Position numbers and translations under genes: made by a program. From contig QCGD01000003.1 of the NCBI GenBank assembly GCA_003280025.1, positions 62,001 through 126,000 on the forward strand: a stretch of 64,000 bases of DNA, written 5' to 3'. The notes below the pieces were generated by a model, which was not told the origin of the DNA, searched no databases, and saw only the letters and a program-made list of their open reading frames with translations. Source of the stretch: Prochlorococcus sp. AG-363-P06 (GTDB lineage: Bacteria; Cyanobacteriota; Cyanobacteriia; PCC-6307; Cyanobiaceae). Below, piece by piece: positions 28,200 to 36,491 of this stretch. The stretch's first letter is position 1, and every line of letters begins with the position of its first letter.

Positions 28200-29924
28200 C
28201 TAAATTACAGCTTTAAGATTGTTTTTCATGTAATCTTCTCCTCTTGTAGGATTCCCCCATATAATTTCTCCTTTTTTGAAAGAAACGCATCCAGGCCCAC
28301 CTTTTGTTATTTTTTGTAGATCTTTAATTTTTACCAAGTTGATAGGTACTTTAATATTTCTTTTTGCCTTACTAAATAAAGCTGCTAAATCTGCAGCTAT
28401 TTGTAGATCCTCCTCTGATGCCGTTTGGGATGATGACTTTAATACAACGTGACTTCCTGGAGATTCTTGTGCATGAAACCATAGATCACCTTTACTAGAA
28501 CACTTAAAACTTATGAAATCGTTTTGCCTCATATTCCTTCCTATCTGTAGTTTTAAACCTCTTGGAGTGTTTATTTGAATTGGGGAAGATCCTATTTCAG
28601 ATATATGTTTTTTCTCTTCTATTTTTTTCTTAATTTTTATATTGAACTCGTTGCAAATTTCTTCTCTTATTTCTTCAAGTAGTTTAATTTTAATAATTAG
28701 TTCTTCATACTTTAAAGAATTTAAGTTTTCCAAAAGCGCGCTAAATTCCTCTAGCCTATTAAGTTTATTTTTATAAATATTAATTCGCTCTTTAATTAAT
28801 TCTTGAGCTCTTTTAAGTTTTTTAGACTTCTTATAAAGTTTCTGACCTTGAATAATATCTTTTTTTTGGATTTTATAATTCATGAATATTTTATCAGCTT
28901 TTTCTTTATAGGCTAAGTGGTTTTCTGAATTTGAAAGAAGATTAGACTGCATATTTAAATTTTTTTTCTCAATATTTGTTTGTTTAGAAATTATTCCATT
29001 AATTTTTTGCCTTAATGAGTTAATTCTCTTTTTTTTCAAATGAAAACTATAATAATTTTCTAGACCAGTTACTAAATCAATAGTTTTATCACTATGAATT
29101 TCATTATCTAAAAACCAAACACAATAAAAAAAATTATCAAATATTGAGAATTGAAAATTGTTATTTGTAAATCTATTAATCCATATTCGCCAACTTTTAA
29201 ATATCTCTTTTAAATCTGAATCACTTATGCAATCAATATTTTTATTCATAATGTCTAGATTGCTTAAATTACTAAAGAACTCTAATTGCTTTGTCAAAAT
29301 GGGACTTACTCCTTGATAAGTATTAATTAAACAGTATTTAAGTGATTCAGAGACGATTGAGATAGACTCTTTCCATGATTGGTAAGACTCATTTTCGGTT
29401 GGTATTTTTTTAAGGTTAATTGGTGGTTCCGAATAAATTGAGCCTGTTGAAATAGTCCTAAAACTTGATTGACTAGAGTTTATTTGTTTACCAAGGGATA
29501 TTATTTTGTGATTTTTATCTAAGTAAAAAATATTGCTGTGCTTACCCATTAATTCAAAAATTAAATACTTGATTATTTCATCTCCAGGTTTTTTTGCAAA
29601 TCCAAATTTTATTACTCTTTCAAAATCATCTTGTTCTATAGAAATTAAAGCCATATATTTTAAACCATATCTTATTTGTTTAGATAGTGTACTTTCTCTG
29701 CCAATTTTTTCTGGTGGATTTATTTTTAGTATTCTGGGGGCATCTCCATGCCAAGAAACCTCTAGCCAGGTCTGAAAATCAACTCCCCTAAAACATAATT
29801 GGATTGTATTAGATTCTGGTTGTTGGGCAGTTTCAAACCTTGAAGGTAAAATATTTTTTGATAAATCATGCAATAAAGATTTAATAGATGTAATATCCAT
29901 TATCTGGGGCACACCTTTCTGCAT
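28200..29924 (-). CDS. rqcH: NFACT family protein (RqcH-like ribosome quality control factor)
   Basis: Homologue of RqcH/NEMF/Tae2, which binds stalled 50S-peptidyl-tRNA and adds alanine tails. The N-terminal NFACT-N segment (RFETAQQPESNTIQLCFRG onward) includes LLHDLSKNILPSRF near 18 and the MGKHSNIFYLD motif near 127. A coiled-coil region of about 300-450 is rich in Lys/Glu/Leu, and the C-terminal NFACT-R domain has DLWFHAQESPGSHVVLKS near 475 and KGGPGCVSFKKGEIIWGNP near 538. At 574 residues it is full length. Older annotation calls it fibronectin-binding protein A. Two ATGs (29924, 29900) are possible; the first has an AAGGA-like site upstream. Confidence 0.88.
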   Translation of the reverse strand: MQKGVPQIMDITSIKSLLHDLSKNILPSRFETAQQPESNTIQLCFRGVDFQTWLEVSWHGDAPRILKINPPEKIGRESTLSKQIRYGLKYMALISIEQDDFERVIKFGFAKKPGDEIIKYLIFELMGKHSNIFYLDKNHKIISLGKQINSSQSSFRTISTGSIYSEPPINLKKIPTENESYQSWKESISIVSESLKYCLINTYQGVSPILTKQLEFFSNLSNLDIMNKNIDCISDSDLKEIFKSWRIWINRFTNNNFQFSIFDNFFYCVWFLDNEIHSDKTIDLVTGLENYYSFHLKKKRINSLRQKINGIISKQTNIEKKNLNMQSNLLSNSENHLAYKEKADKIFMNYKIQKKDIIQGQKLYKKSKKLKRAQELIKERINIYKNKLNRLEEFSALLENLNSLKYEELIIKIKLLEEIREEICNEFNIKIKKKIEEKKHISEIGSSPIQINTPRGLKLQIGRNMRQNDFISFKCSSKGDLWFHAQESPGSHVVLKSSSQTASEEDLQIAADLAALFSKAKRNIKVPINLVKIKDLQKITKGGPGCVSFKKGEIIWGNPTRGEDYMKNNLKAVI

Positions 29925-29973
29925 TATTTCTCTTTTCCTTTAAAGGAGTCTATTTTACTGTAAAAATTTTAAT

Positions 29974-30528
29974 ATGAAAAACTTAAAAAAACTAATTATT
30001 CTAACTGGACCTAGTGGAGTGGGTAAAGGAACTGTAGTTAAAGAAATATTAGATAAAGATAAAAATATTTGCCTTTCAGTATCAGCAACCACAAGAAGTC
30101 CTAGGAAGGGTGAGAAAGAAGGTGAAAACTATTATTTTTTAAGCGAAGAAAATTTCAAAGAAATGATTAATAAAAACCTTTTTCTTGAATGGGCAAAATT
30201 TGCAGGAAACTATTATGGTACACCTATATCTTTTGTAAAAGACAAAATAGAAGACGGATTTATTGTATTACTTGAAATTGAAGTAGAGGGTGCTAAACAA
30301 ATTAAAGATAAGTTTCCTGACTCATTATCTATATTTATATTGCCTCCAAGCAAAGAGGAATTAGAGAGAAGAATAAGAAATAGGGGTACAGAAAAAGAGG
30401 AAGCTATAAATAGAAGACTTAGCAGGTCTACCTATGAAATAGCATCCTCTGATGAATTTGATTTTAAATTAACAAATAGAGATGTTGATGAAACGGCTGA
30501 GAGAATAATTAAAATTATTAGGTCTTGA
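29974..30528 (+). CDS. gmk: guanylate kinase
   Basis: Phosphorylates GMP to GDP with ATP. The P-loop is GPSGVGKGT near residue 11. GMP-binding residues lie in SATTRSPRKGEKEGENYYFLS, read over 37-57, and LEWAKFAGNYYGTP near 71. The lid segment is RRIRNRGTEKEEAINRRL. The 184-residue length is normal. It is divergent from the NFACT gene (49 bp) and convergent with psaJ (17 bp between stop codons). Confidence 0.96.
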   Translation: MKNLKKLIILTGPSGVGKGTVVKEILDKDKNICLSVSATTRSPRKGEKEGENYYFLSEENFKEMINKNLFLEWAKFAGNYYGTPISFVKDKIEDGFIVLLEIEVEGAKQIKDKFPDSLSIFILPPSKEELERRIRNRGTEKEEAINRRLSRSTYEIASSDEFDFKLTNRDVDETAERIIKIIRS

Positions 30529-30545
30529 TTATTCTCTTATAAATA

Positions 30546-30686
30546 TCAGCTCACGCTCATTGGATGGAATAATAAATCAGGAAAAAACCTATTAAATTCA
30601 ATGATTATACCTGCTGTGACAGTCAACCAAGCTGCTGCAACTACAGGAGCTGATCTCATGTATTTAGTGCTGAAAATTTTGAACAT
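30546..30686 (-). CDS. psaJ: photosystem I subunit IX
   Basis: A 46-residue single-span protein found by direct translation of the minus strand, beginning [20 protein letters not shown] and continuing with a hydrophobic helix and [14 protein letters not shown]. The Phe-Lys start, the SAPVVAAAW motif and the [10 protein letters not shown] end are characteristic of PsaJ. It helps position PsaF and nearby chlorophylls in PSI. It starts 29 bp after the psaF stop, the usual psaF-psaJ order, so the two are co-transcribed. Confidence 0.93.
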   Translation of the reverse strand: MFKIFSTKYMRSAPVVAAAWLTVTAGIIIEFNRFFPDLLFHPMSVS

Positions 30687-30715
30687 TTTTTTAAATAAAT
30701 ATTTAAGGATAAGTT

Positions 30716-31270
30716 TTAGCGAGGACCATTTAGAGTGATATTCTTATCGGATTCTCTAAGTTCACCGCTTCTTCCTTGCGTATTTGCAAGTAATGGCCAC
30801 TGAGCACCTTTAATAAGACATTGCTGGGCAAGTTCAAAATCTATAAAGATTTCGTTTTCAGCAGGATTCTTAGTCTTTTTAGATTCAATTAAATACTCCC
30901 TACCTGACCAACCAATTATGCCGGCAATATAAATAAATATTGTTCCTGGAATTAGAAGATCTCCTTCATGTCCTCTGTTAAAAAGTGCTCCCCATGGTTC
31001 TAGTGGCGCACCTAAAATTAAATGAGGTAAGCCATCATCTCCGCAAGATGCTTTGCCATACCTTTCAAACCTTGCTATATCTTTTTGGGTAGTGGCAGAA
31101 TTAGCTCTCTCAATAAATTTTGGGTTCTCAGAACATTTTGTGAGAGCTGATGCAGTAAATTCTGTACTTGCTCTGTCAGCATTTAAAGCTGGTCCATTAG
31201 CAGCTAAAGCAATTGGAGTAAGGCCAAGAAACAGAAAAACCGAGGTTATGATTGAAAAAAAGAATTTCAT
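30716..31270 (-). CDS. psaF: photosystem I subunit III
   Basis: Lumenal/membrane PSI subunit involved in plastocyanin or cytochrome c6 docking in some lineages. A Sec signal peptide ([16 protein letters not shown] to ALA) precedes the mature domain with the conserved [14 protein letters not shown] and [18 protein letters not shown] (two cysteines forming the lumenal disulphide). A membrane helix follows at [22 protein letters not shown] chose the ATG at 31270 (184 residues); a TTG three codons earlier (31279) is possible and is better spaced from an AAGGA sequence. It is divergent from tsaD. Confidence 0.94.
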   Translation of the reverse strand: MKFFFSIITSVFLFLGLTPIALAANGPALNADRASTEFTASALTKCSENPKFIERANSATTQKDIARFERYGKASCGDDGLPHLILGAPLEPWGALFNRGHEGDLLIPGTIFIYIAGIIGWSGREYLIESKKTKNPAENEIFIDFELAQQCLIKGAQWPLLANTQGRSGELRESDKNITLNGPR

Positions 31271-31343
31271 AAGTTGCAATCTTTAATTCCTTTTAATGTT
31301 AGATAAGAAATTAATATTAAAATAGAACAATATTGATTAAAAT

Positions 31344-32414
31344 ATGCATAAAGTTCTAGCTATTGAAACAAGTTGTGATGAGACGTCTGTATCTTTAGTT
31401 TCAAATAGCGGAGATAATTATAAAATACATTCGAACATTATTGCATCTCAAATTGACGACCATGCTAAGTGGGGAGGGGTTGTTCCAGAACTTGCAGCGA
31501 GGAAGCACTTGGAGTTATTACCGTTTGTTCTAGAAAAAGCATTAAATGAATCTAAAATAAAAATTGAAGATGTTGATGCTATAGCATCAACAGTAGCTCC
31601 AGGATTAGTAGGCTGTCTAAGAGTTGGTTCAGTTACGGCAAGATCTCTTTGTTATTTATATTCAAAACCTTTCTTAGGGATTCATCATTTAGAAGGACAT
31701 CTCTCCTCGATACTATTTTCAGAGAATTATCCCAAGAAAACTTTTCTTACCTTACTTGTAAGCGGTGGGCATACTGAATTAATTAAAGTTGGAGAGAAAA
31801 GGGAAATGTATAGACTTGGAAAAAGTTTTGATGATGCAGCTGGAGAAGCTTTTGATAAGGTAGGAAGATTATTAGGTCTTGGTTATCCTGGAGGCCCAGC
31901 AATTGAAAAGATCGCTAAAAAGGGAGATCCTTATAAGTTTGATTTACCCAAATGTAGAATTTCTGATAAAGAAGGAGGTTTTTTGAAATATGATTTTTCT
32001 TTTAGTGGTTTAAAAACTGCTGTATTAAGATTAGTGGAGAAAATAAATCTTGATACCTGCAATCTTCCTGTTCCCGATATCGCTGCAAGTTTTGAAAGGG
32101 TTGTCGCAGAAGTTTTGGTGGATAGGACAATAAAATGTGCAAGAGATCATAATTTGGATAATATTGTGGTTGTTGGTGGAGTTGCAGCAAACGATACGTT
32201 AAGAAAAATGATGATTAGCGAAGCAAGCAAAAATTCTATTAAAGTTAATTTGGCACCTATTAATCTTTGTACAGATAATGCTGCAATGATTGGAGCTGCT
32301 GCTTTATTTAGACTCAAATTTAAGGAATATCAGAGTTCTCTTAAATTAGGAGTCTCAGGAAGACTTTCTATTGATCAAGCAACTTCCCTTTATGAGGAAA
32401 ACCCTCCTTTTTAA
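31344..32414 (+). CDS. tsaD: tRNA threonylcarbamoyladenosine biosynthesis protein TsaD
   Basis: Transfers the threonylcarbamoyl group to A37 of ANN-decoding tRNAs, with TsaB and TsaE. ASKHA fold with AIETSCDETSVSLV at residue 6, the metal-site histidines in GIHHLEGHLSS near 112, LVSGGHTELI near 135, and DDAAGEAFDKVGRLLGLGYPG near 164. The C-terminal VVVGGVAANDTLR near 276 is also diagnostic. Length 356 is slightly above the E. coli protein. A high-light-inducible protein gene begins 6 bp after the stop. Confidence 0.96.
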   Translation: MHKVLAIETSCDETSVSLVSNSGDNYKIHSNIIASQIDDHAKWGGVVPELAARKHLELLPFVLEKALNESKIKIEDVDAIASTVAPGLVGCLRVGSVTARSLCYLYSKPFLGIHHLEGHLSSILFSENYPKKTFLTLLVSGGHTELIKVGEKREMYRLGKSFDDAAGEAFDKVGRLLGLGYPGGPAIEKIAKKGDPYKFDLPKCRISDKEGGFLKYDFSFSGLKTAVLRLVEKINLDTCNLPVPDIAASFERVVAEVLVDRTIKCARDHNLDNIVVVGGVAANDTLRKMMISEASKNSIKVNLAPINLCTDNAAMIGAAALFRLKFKEYQSSLKLGVSGRLSIDQATSLYEENPPF

Positions 32415-32420
32415 AATTAA

Positions 32421-32600
32421 ATGAATAAACGATCTGAAGTGGAAATTAAAGAAAAGAAGAATTTAGTTGATAAAAGTGAGCTCAACTTATGGAAAAGAGG
32501 CTTTACCCCACAGGCTGAAATATGGAATGGGAGAATGGCAACAGTAGGTATAGGAATAATATTGATAGTTATTGCTTTAATTAGTCAATTCCCTTCTTAA
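32421..32600 (+). CDS. hli: high-light-inducible protein (single-helix Chl a/b-binding family)
   Basis: A 59-residue frame found by direct translation. After a charged N-terminus (MNKRSEVEIKEKKNLVDKSE) comes the CAB-family helix: AEIWNGRMATVGIGIILIVI (residues 32-51), with the ExxNGRxA chlorophyll-binding motif, ending ISQFPS. HLIPs bind chlorophyll and carotenoid and protect photosystems during high light or other stress. It starts 6 bp after tsaD, with no obvious room for a private promoter, so read-through from tsaD or a promoter inside tsaD is likely. The 158 bp that follow hold no gene I can see. Confidence 0.93.
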   Translation: MNKRSEVEIKEKKNLVDKSELNLWKRGFTPQAEIWNGRMATVGIGIILIVIALISQFPS

Positions 32601-32758
32601 TTATTTGTACATATGGATTTACTCTTTGAATATATCTTGGATTGATTTATGTTTTACTTTGCCATAGGGGTTAAATTAAAGAATATTGTTTTTATATGGA
32701 CTTGATATATGATAATTGATTTAATCAAATTAATTAATATTTTTAATTAGAAACTTAT

Positions 32759-33958
32759 ATGACGCCTGAAAGGCTTGGATTACTTTGGGGTATAACTGTT
32801 TTCTCAGGAGCTTTTGCTCGATTGATTTCTTCAATCTCTGGATTCCCAAGTGTTGTAATTTTATTACTTTCTGGATTATTTATTGGGAGATCAGGTTTAG
32901 GACTAGTTGAGCCTCTCGATCTAGGTGAGGGACTTGAAACTATAGTTGGACTTTTAGTTTGTTTGGTTTTATTTGAAGGTGGACTAAATTTAAAACTTCC
33001 AGAAGGGAATATAAGAAATACGGTGTTAAAAATTTCATTAATCCGACTATTAATTTCTTTATCAGCGGGCATTATTATTGCCCATTGGCTAGCAGGCCTT
33101 TCATGGCAAGTGGCAGGAGTTTATAGTGCAATAGTTCTTGCTACAGGACCAACAGTTGTTTCTCCATTAGTCGAGCAAATAAAATTATCCTCTCCACTAT
33201 CTGAAGTACTAAAAGCTGAGGGCTTGGTTCTTGAGCCAATTGGTGCCGTACTCGCTTTATTATTATTAGAATTTATACTGGGTGATTTGCATGGCATTCA
33301 AGAAGTTTTTATTGCATTAATGCAAAGATTAGGCGGTGGAATCCTAATAGGTTTAAGTTCAGGATGGTTATTATCTGAAATTTTAAAGAAAATAAAAAAT
33401 GAGGCTTCATTTGGAATAGAGCTGCAAGTTACGTTAGGGTTTATTTTTCTTGTATATGGAATTTGTGAATATTTCTTGCCTGAGTCAGGTCTTCCTGCTT
33501 CTGTTGCTTCTGGATTTATTGTAGGTAAAAGAGAAATTATTGATAAAGAAAAATTAGATAATTTGATAGGTGAATTAGCTCAATTAGCTATAACAGTTCT
33601 TTTCCCTTTACTGGCCGCTGATGTGTCTTGGGGAGAATTGAGCCCTCTCGGATGGGGAGGACTTGTTTGCGTATTTATGATGATGGTAATAGTAAGACCA
33701 ATGTCTATTTCAATAGCAACAATAGGGAGGGATTTAGCATTAAAGGAAAAAATATTTTTAGCTTGGTTGGCACCTAGGGGAATTGTGACAGCTGCTGTAG
33801 CCTCTCTTTTCTCTATAAGATTAGAGCAAGCAGGAGTACTAGGTGCTGGACGCCTTCAAGGACTTGTATTTCTTACTATATTAATGACGGTAGGAATTCA
33901 AGGGCTTACAGCTAGGCCACTAGCAAATTTTTTGGGCTTAACAGAAAAGAAAATTTAG
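32759..33958 (+). CDS. Na+/H+ antiporter (CPA1/NhaP-like)
   Basis: A 399-residue membrane protein with about 11-12 helices of the monovalent cation:proton antiporter family. The TM5-like region reads VYSAIVLATGPTVVSPLVEQ (residues 121-140), where CPA1 members have the ion-binding Asp/Thr motif; here the canonical ND is not present at that position. AWLAPRGIVTAAVASLFS near 340 is a family signature. It would export Na+ in exchange for H+, sensible for a marine cell. No C-terminal TrkA domain. Its 3' end overlaps gltX by 4 bp. Exact ion selectivity is not readable. Confidence 0.88.
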   Translation: MTPERLGLLWGITVFSGAFARLISSISGFPSVVILLLSGLFIGRSGLGLVEPLDLGEGLETIVGLLVCLVLFEGGLNLKLPEGNIRNTVLKISLIRLLISLSAGIIIAHWLAGLSWQVAGVYSAIVLATGPTVVSPLVEQIKLSSPLSEVLKAEGLVLEPIGAVLALLLLEFILGDLHGIQEVFIALMQRLGGGILIGLSSGWLLSEILKKIKNEASFGIELQVTLGFIFLVYGICEYFLPESGLPASVASGFIVGKREIIDKEKLDNLIGELAQLAITVLFPLLAADVSWGELSPLGWGGLVCVFMMMVIVRPMSISIATIGRDLALKEKIFLAWLAPRGIVTAAVASLFSIRLEQAGVLGAGRLQGLVFLTILMTVGIQGLTARPLANFLGLTEKKI

Positions 33959-35394
33959 GGAGAGATAAAGCATCTTTCAATTCTTAATAAGTCACTTTTG
34001 TTCTCTGATAAAAGTTCCCAACTTTGAATTAAATCGGGGCCACTAAGACAACCAAAAAAAGCTACTCTTAATGCTTTCATTACAATGCCTTTTTTAATAG
34101 AGTGGGTTTTGGAAATTTTGTTTATTATTTCTTTCGCTTTGTCTTGGTCAAGTCTATCAATATTTTCTTGACGTAAGTAAGATAATATTTGTTTTAAAGA
34201 TTCTTTGCTTTCCTTATTTTTAAGCAATTCCTGCCCCTCTTCTTGAATTTGTGGTAAAGAAAAAAATGGTTTTGACTGATCAATGGCATCTTTTAAAATA
34301 ATCATTGAGTCTTTTAACAAAGTCGTTAATTTTAGATCCCAATCTGAAGATGGAGATTTCCAACCTAAATTATCCCAGTATTTTTTTATAATTTCACTTA
34401 ATTTGCTTGACTCCATTTTCTTGATGTATTGAGCATTTATCCAGTTAAGCTTTTCCCAATTAAATTTAGCTCCTGCTTTATTTATATCAGATAAGTCAAA
34501 GATCTTAGATATCTCATTTAGGGAAAGTATTTCATTCTCACAAGTTTTAGGTGACCACCCTAAGAATGACATGTAATTGGCTAATGCTTCAGGTAAATAA
34601 CCCATTTCCCTGAATTCGTCAATTGAAGTAACGCAATCACGTTTAGATAGTTTTTTCCCTTCGCTATTTAATATGAGTGGAGTATGAGAAAATATCGGCA
34701 ATTTAAATTCTAGCGCTCTATAAATCAATATCTGTTTTGCAGTATTTGAAATATGATCTTCACCTCGAACTACATGGGTAATATTCATAAAATTGTCATC
34801 AACTACAACAGCAAGATTATATAAAGGATCGCCAATATCATATCCTGTTGCTCTTCTTGATAAAACTAAATCACCGCCTAAATCCTTCCCATGCCATTTT
34901 ATCTCTCCTCTAATTTGATCTGCCCAGTTTATTTCTGCTTTTTCGTCAATTTTAAATCTTATTACTGAGGTCCTTCCTTGGGATATGAATTCTTCAATTT
35001 CTTGCTTTGAAAGATTTCTATGCCTATTGTCATGCTTTGGAGGTAATCCCTTTTCTTTTTGTTCTTCTCTTAGTTGATTAATCTCTTCTTCTGAAGTGAA
35101 GCATCTATAAGCGGCTCCTATTTCTAATAGCTTTTTGATGTGATTTTTGTGAATAGAAATCCGGTTACTTTGTTGAACAGGTTCTTCATCCCATTCAAGT
35201 CCAAGCCATTTTAAACCCTCTAAAATATTCTTTGTATATTCAGATTTAGACCGAAGAAAGTCGGTATCTTCTATTCTTATAAGAAATTTGCCATTTGTTT
35301 TTTTTGCATAAAGCCAGTTAAATAATGCCGTTCTTGCCGTGCCTATGTGTAATAAACCAGTTGGACTAGGGGCTAACCTTAAACGTTTTTCCAA
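33955..35394 (-). CDS. gltX: glutamyl-tRNA synthetase
   Basis: Charges tRNA-Glu (and in cyanobacteria typically tRNA-Gln, later amidated by GatCAB; also supplies Glu-tRNA for heme and chlorophyll). Class I signature HIGH-like SPTGLLHIGTART near residue 10 and KMSKS-like GKKLSKRDCV near 248. Length 479 is normal. The start is TTG at 35394, fixed by the conserved MEKRLRLAPSPTG N-terminus. The start lies only 16 nt after the 3' end of tRNA-Asp, behind a run of 13 T residues on the coding strand, and no Shine-Dalgarno is present. Confidence 0.96.
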   Translation of the reverse strand: MEKRLRLAPSPTGLLHIGTARTALFNWLYAKKTNGKFLIRIEDTDFLRSKSEYTKNILEGLKWLGLEWDEEPVQQSNRISIHKNHIKKLLEIGAAYRCFTSEEEINQLREEQKEKGLPPKHDNRHRNLSKQEIEEFISQGRTSVIRFKIDEKAEINWADQIRGEIKWHGKDLGGDLVLSRRATGYDIGDPLYNLAVVVDDNFMNITHVVRGEDHISNTAKQILIYRALEFKLPIFSHTPLILNSEGKKLSKRDCVTSIDEFREMGYLPEALANYMSFLGWSPKTCENEILSLNEISKIFDLSDINKAGAKFNWEKLNWINAQYIKKMESSKLSEIIKKYWDNLGWKSPSSDWDLKLTTLLKDSMIILKDAIDQSKPFFSLPQIQEEGQELLKNKESKESLKQILSYLRQENIDRLDQDKAKEIINKISKTHSIKKGIVMKALRVAFFGCLSGPDLIQSWELLSENKSDLLRIERCFISP

Positions 35395-35397
35395 TTT

Positions 35398-35410
35398 AAA
35401 AAAAAAAAAA
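35398..35410 (-). promoter_or_regulatory. T13 tract between tRNA-Asp and gltX (U-rich gltX leader)
   Basis: Thirteen consecutive A on the + strand, read as T13 on the coding strand, directly abut the 3' end of tRNA-Asp. It may promote partial termination behind the tRNA, serve as a U-rich ribosome-loading leader for gltX, or both. No other leader sequence except AAA separates it from the TTG start. Confidence 0.6.
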
Positions 35411-35484
35411 CGGGACCGACGGGATTCGAACCCGCAACTTCCGCCGTGACAGGGCGGTGCTCTAACCAGTTGAACTACGGTCCC
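35411..35484 (-). tRNA. tRNA-Asp (GUC)
   Basis: A full cloverleaf can be folded in 74 nt: acceptor GGGACCG/CGGTCCC, D-stem GTTC/GAGC, anticodon stem CCGCC/GGCGG with loop CTGTCAC (anticodon GTC), and T-arm GCGGG-TTCGAAT-CCCGT. The discriminator base is G, as expected for tRNA-Asp. CCA is not encoded. It lies between hcp and gltX in a - strand translation cluster. Confidence 0.97.
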
Positions 35485-35493
35485 ATATCTTTA

Positions 35494-35510
35494 CTCTAAT
35501 TTAATTAGAG
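35494..35510 (-). other. perfect short hairpin just upstream of tRNA-Asp
   Basis: CTCTAAT-TTA-ATTAGAG forms a 7-bp stem with a 3-nt loop, 9 nt before the mature 5' end of tRNA-Asp. It lacks a T-run on the coding strand, so it is not a standard terminator. It could be a processing signal or chance. Confidence 0.35.
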
Positions 35511-35638
35511 CAATATATTTAAAATTATCAGATCATAATACTGATTTAATGTTGTTGTAATAAAAAAAATTCATAAATTTGAGGATTCAAAGAAATAATT
35601 AGTTTTAGAACTTTTTAAAGATTATAAAACAGTTTATG

Positions 35639-35827
35639 TTAAGGCCTAAAACCAGCTGGTTCTATCAACCTTACTTGATTACCCCTAGCTGTGAATTCTC
35701 TGCCCTGGTCGCTTTGTACTACAACTCTTCCACCAGATTTTACTCTGATAACCCTTGCACGAACCCATCCTAAAGCAGCTGATTCGAGGACTTTAACTAC
35801 ATCCCCTGGTTGAAGATCTAACTCCAT
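35639..35827 (-). CDS. hcp: hyper-conserved 62-residue protein of marine picocyanobacteria
   Basis: With the ATG at 35827 this encodes 62 residues starting MELDLQPGDVVKVLESAALG and ending VRLIEPAGFRP. I recognise it as the small protein reported to be almost invariant across Prochlorococcus and marine Synechococcus; its function is not settled, with ribosome or translation association suggested. The sequence looks like a small beta-barrel (SH3/KOW-like: GDVVKV, GWVRARVIRVKSGGRVVV), an inference. An in-frame extension to 35860 adds 11 residues but begins 1 bp from tRNA-Trp and is unlikely. The gene is richer in G and C than its surroundings. It lies between tRNA-Trp and tRNA-Asp, on the same strand as rplS and gltX. 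Confidence 0.9.
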   Translation of the reverse strand: MELDLQPGDVVKVLESAALGWVRARVIRVKSGGRVVVQSDQGREFTARGNQVRLIEPAGFRP

Positions 35828-35861
35828 CTCATGAAAAAATAATTTACAGAATGTTGTCAAA

Positions 35862-35934
35862 CGCGTCGTGGAGGACTTGAACCCCCGACATCAGGTTTTG
35901 GAGACCTGCGTTCTACCAACTGAACTAACGACGC
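35862..35934 (-). tRNA. tRNA-Trp (CCA)
   Basis: A 73-nt cloverleaf: acceptor GCGTCGT/ACGACGC, D-arm GTTC...GAAC, anticodon stem CAGGT/ACCTG with loop CTCCAAA (anticodon CCA), and T-arm GGGGG-TTCAAGT-CCTCC. The discriminator is G. The 3' CCA is not encoded. It follows rplS by 54 bp and precedes hcp by 34 bp on the same strand. Confidence 0.97.
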
Positions 35935-35988
35935 ATTTAAATGATTATAAGCGCCTGGTGACCAATAGGCTGAAACTACTTTACAACT

Positions 35989-36459
35989 TTATCGATCAAA
36001 GCGTTGTTTTACGCGAGTAGCTTTTCCTACTCTATCCCTTAGATAGAATAACTTAGCTCTTCTTACTTTACCTCTACGTTCAACTTTTAGAGAGGCAACT
36101 TGTGGACTATGTAGCATAAATACTCTTTCTACCCCTATCCCTTGAAATATTCTCCTAACCGTTATTGTCTGGTTAATACCTCCATGTCTTTTTGCAATAA
36201 CAACTCCTTCATAAGGTTGAACTCTTTCTTTGTTACCTTCTGTAATTTTTACTCCCACCTTTACTGTGTCTCCAACATATATTTCTGGTAATTCTTTTTT
36301 TAATTGTTCATTCTCAAACGCGTTTATTAGATTAGAAGCACTTAATCTATTTGTTTTATCAGAAACAAAGTTTTCCTCTGCCTTCTCAACTGTTACGTCA
36401 ATGGGATTGTCAGATTCATTAGTGATTTCTAACTCATTTTCTTGTTGCTCTTTAGCCAT
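35989..36459 (-). CDS. rplS: 50S ribosomal protein L19
   Basis: Large-subunit protein at the 30S-50S interface. The core (residues about 45-156) has the L19 features [23 protein letters not shown], read over 62-84, and [26 protein letters not shown] near the end. The N-terminal 40 residues are an acidic, Asn/Glu-rich extension absent from the roughly 115-residue E. coli protein; similar extensions occur in picocyanobacterial L19. It heads the run rplS, tRNA-Trp, hcp, tRNA-Asp, gltX. Confidence 0.96.
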   Translation of the reverse strand: MAKEQQENELEITNESDNPIDVTVEKAEENFVSDKTNRLSASNLINAFENEQLKKELPEIYVGDTVKVGVKITEGNKERVQPYEGVVIAKRHGGINQTITVRRIFQGIGVERVFMLHSPQVASLKVERRGKVRRAKLFYLRDRVGKATRVKQRFDR

Positions 36460-36491
36460 TTAGCCCCTTTTTGTCCTACAAGTTTAATATC

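Noticed and set aside
32601-32758. Extra small genes between hli and the antiporter
   Set aside because: The ATG frames there end after 10-18 codons.
35828-35860. Eleven-residue N-terminal extension of hcp
   Set aside because: It begins 1 bp from the tRNA-Trp 3' end and is not part of the known 62-residue protein.
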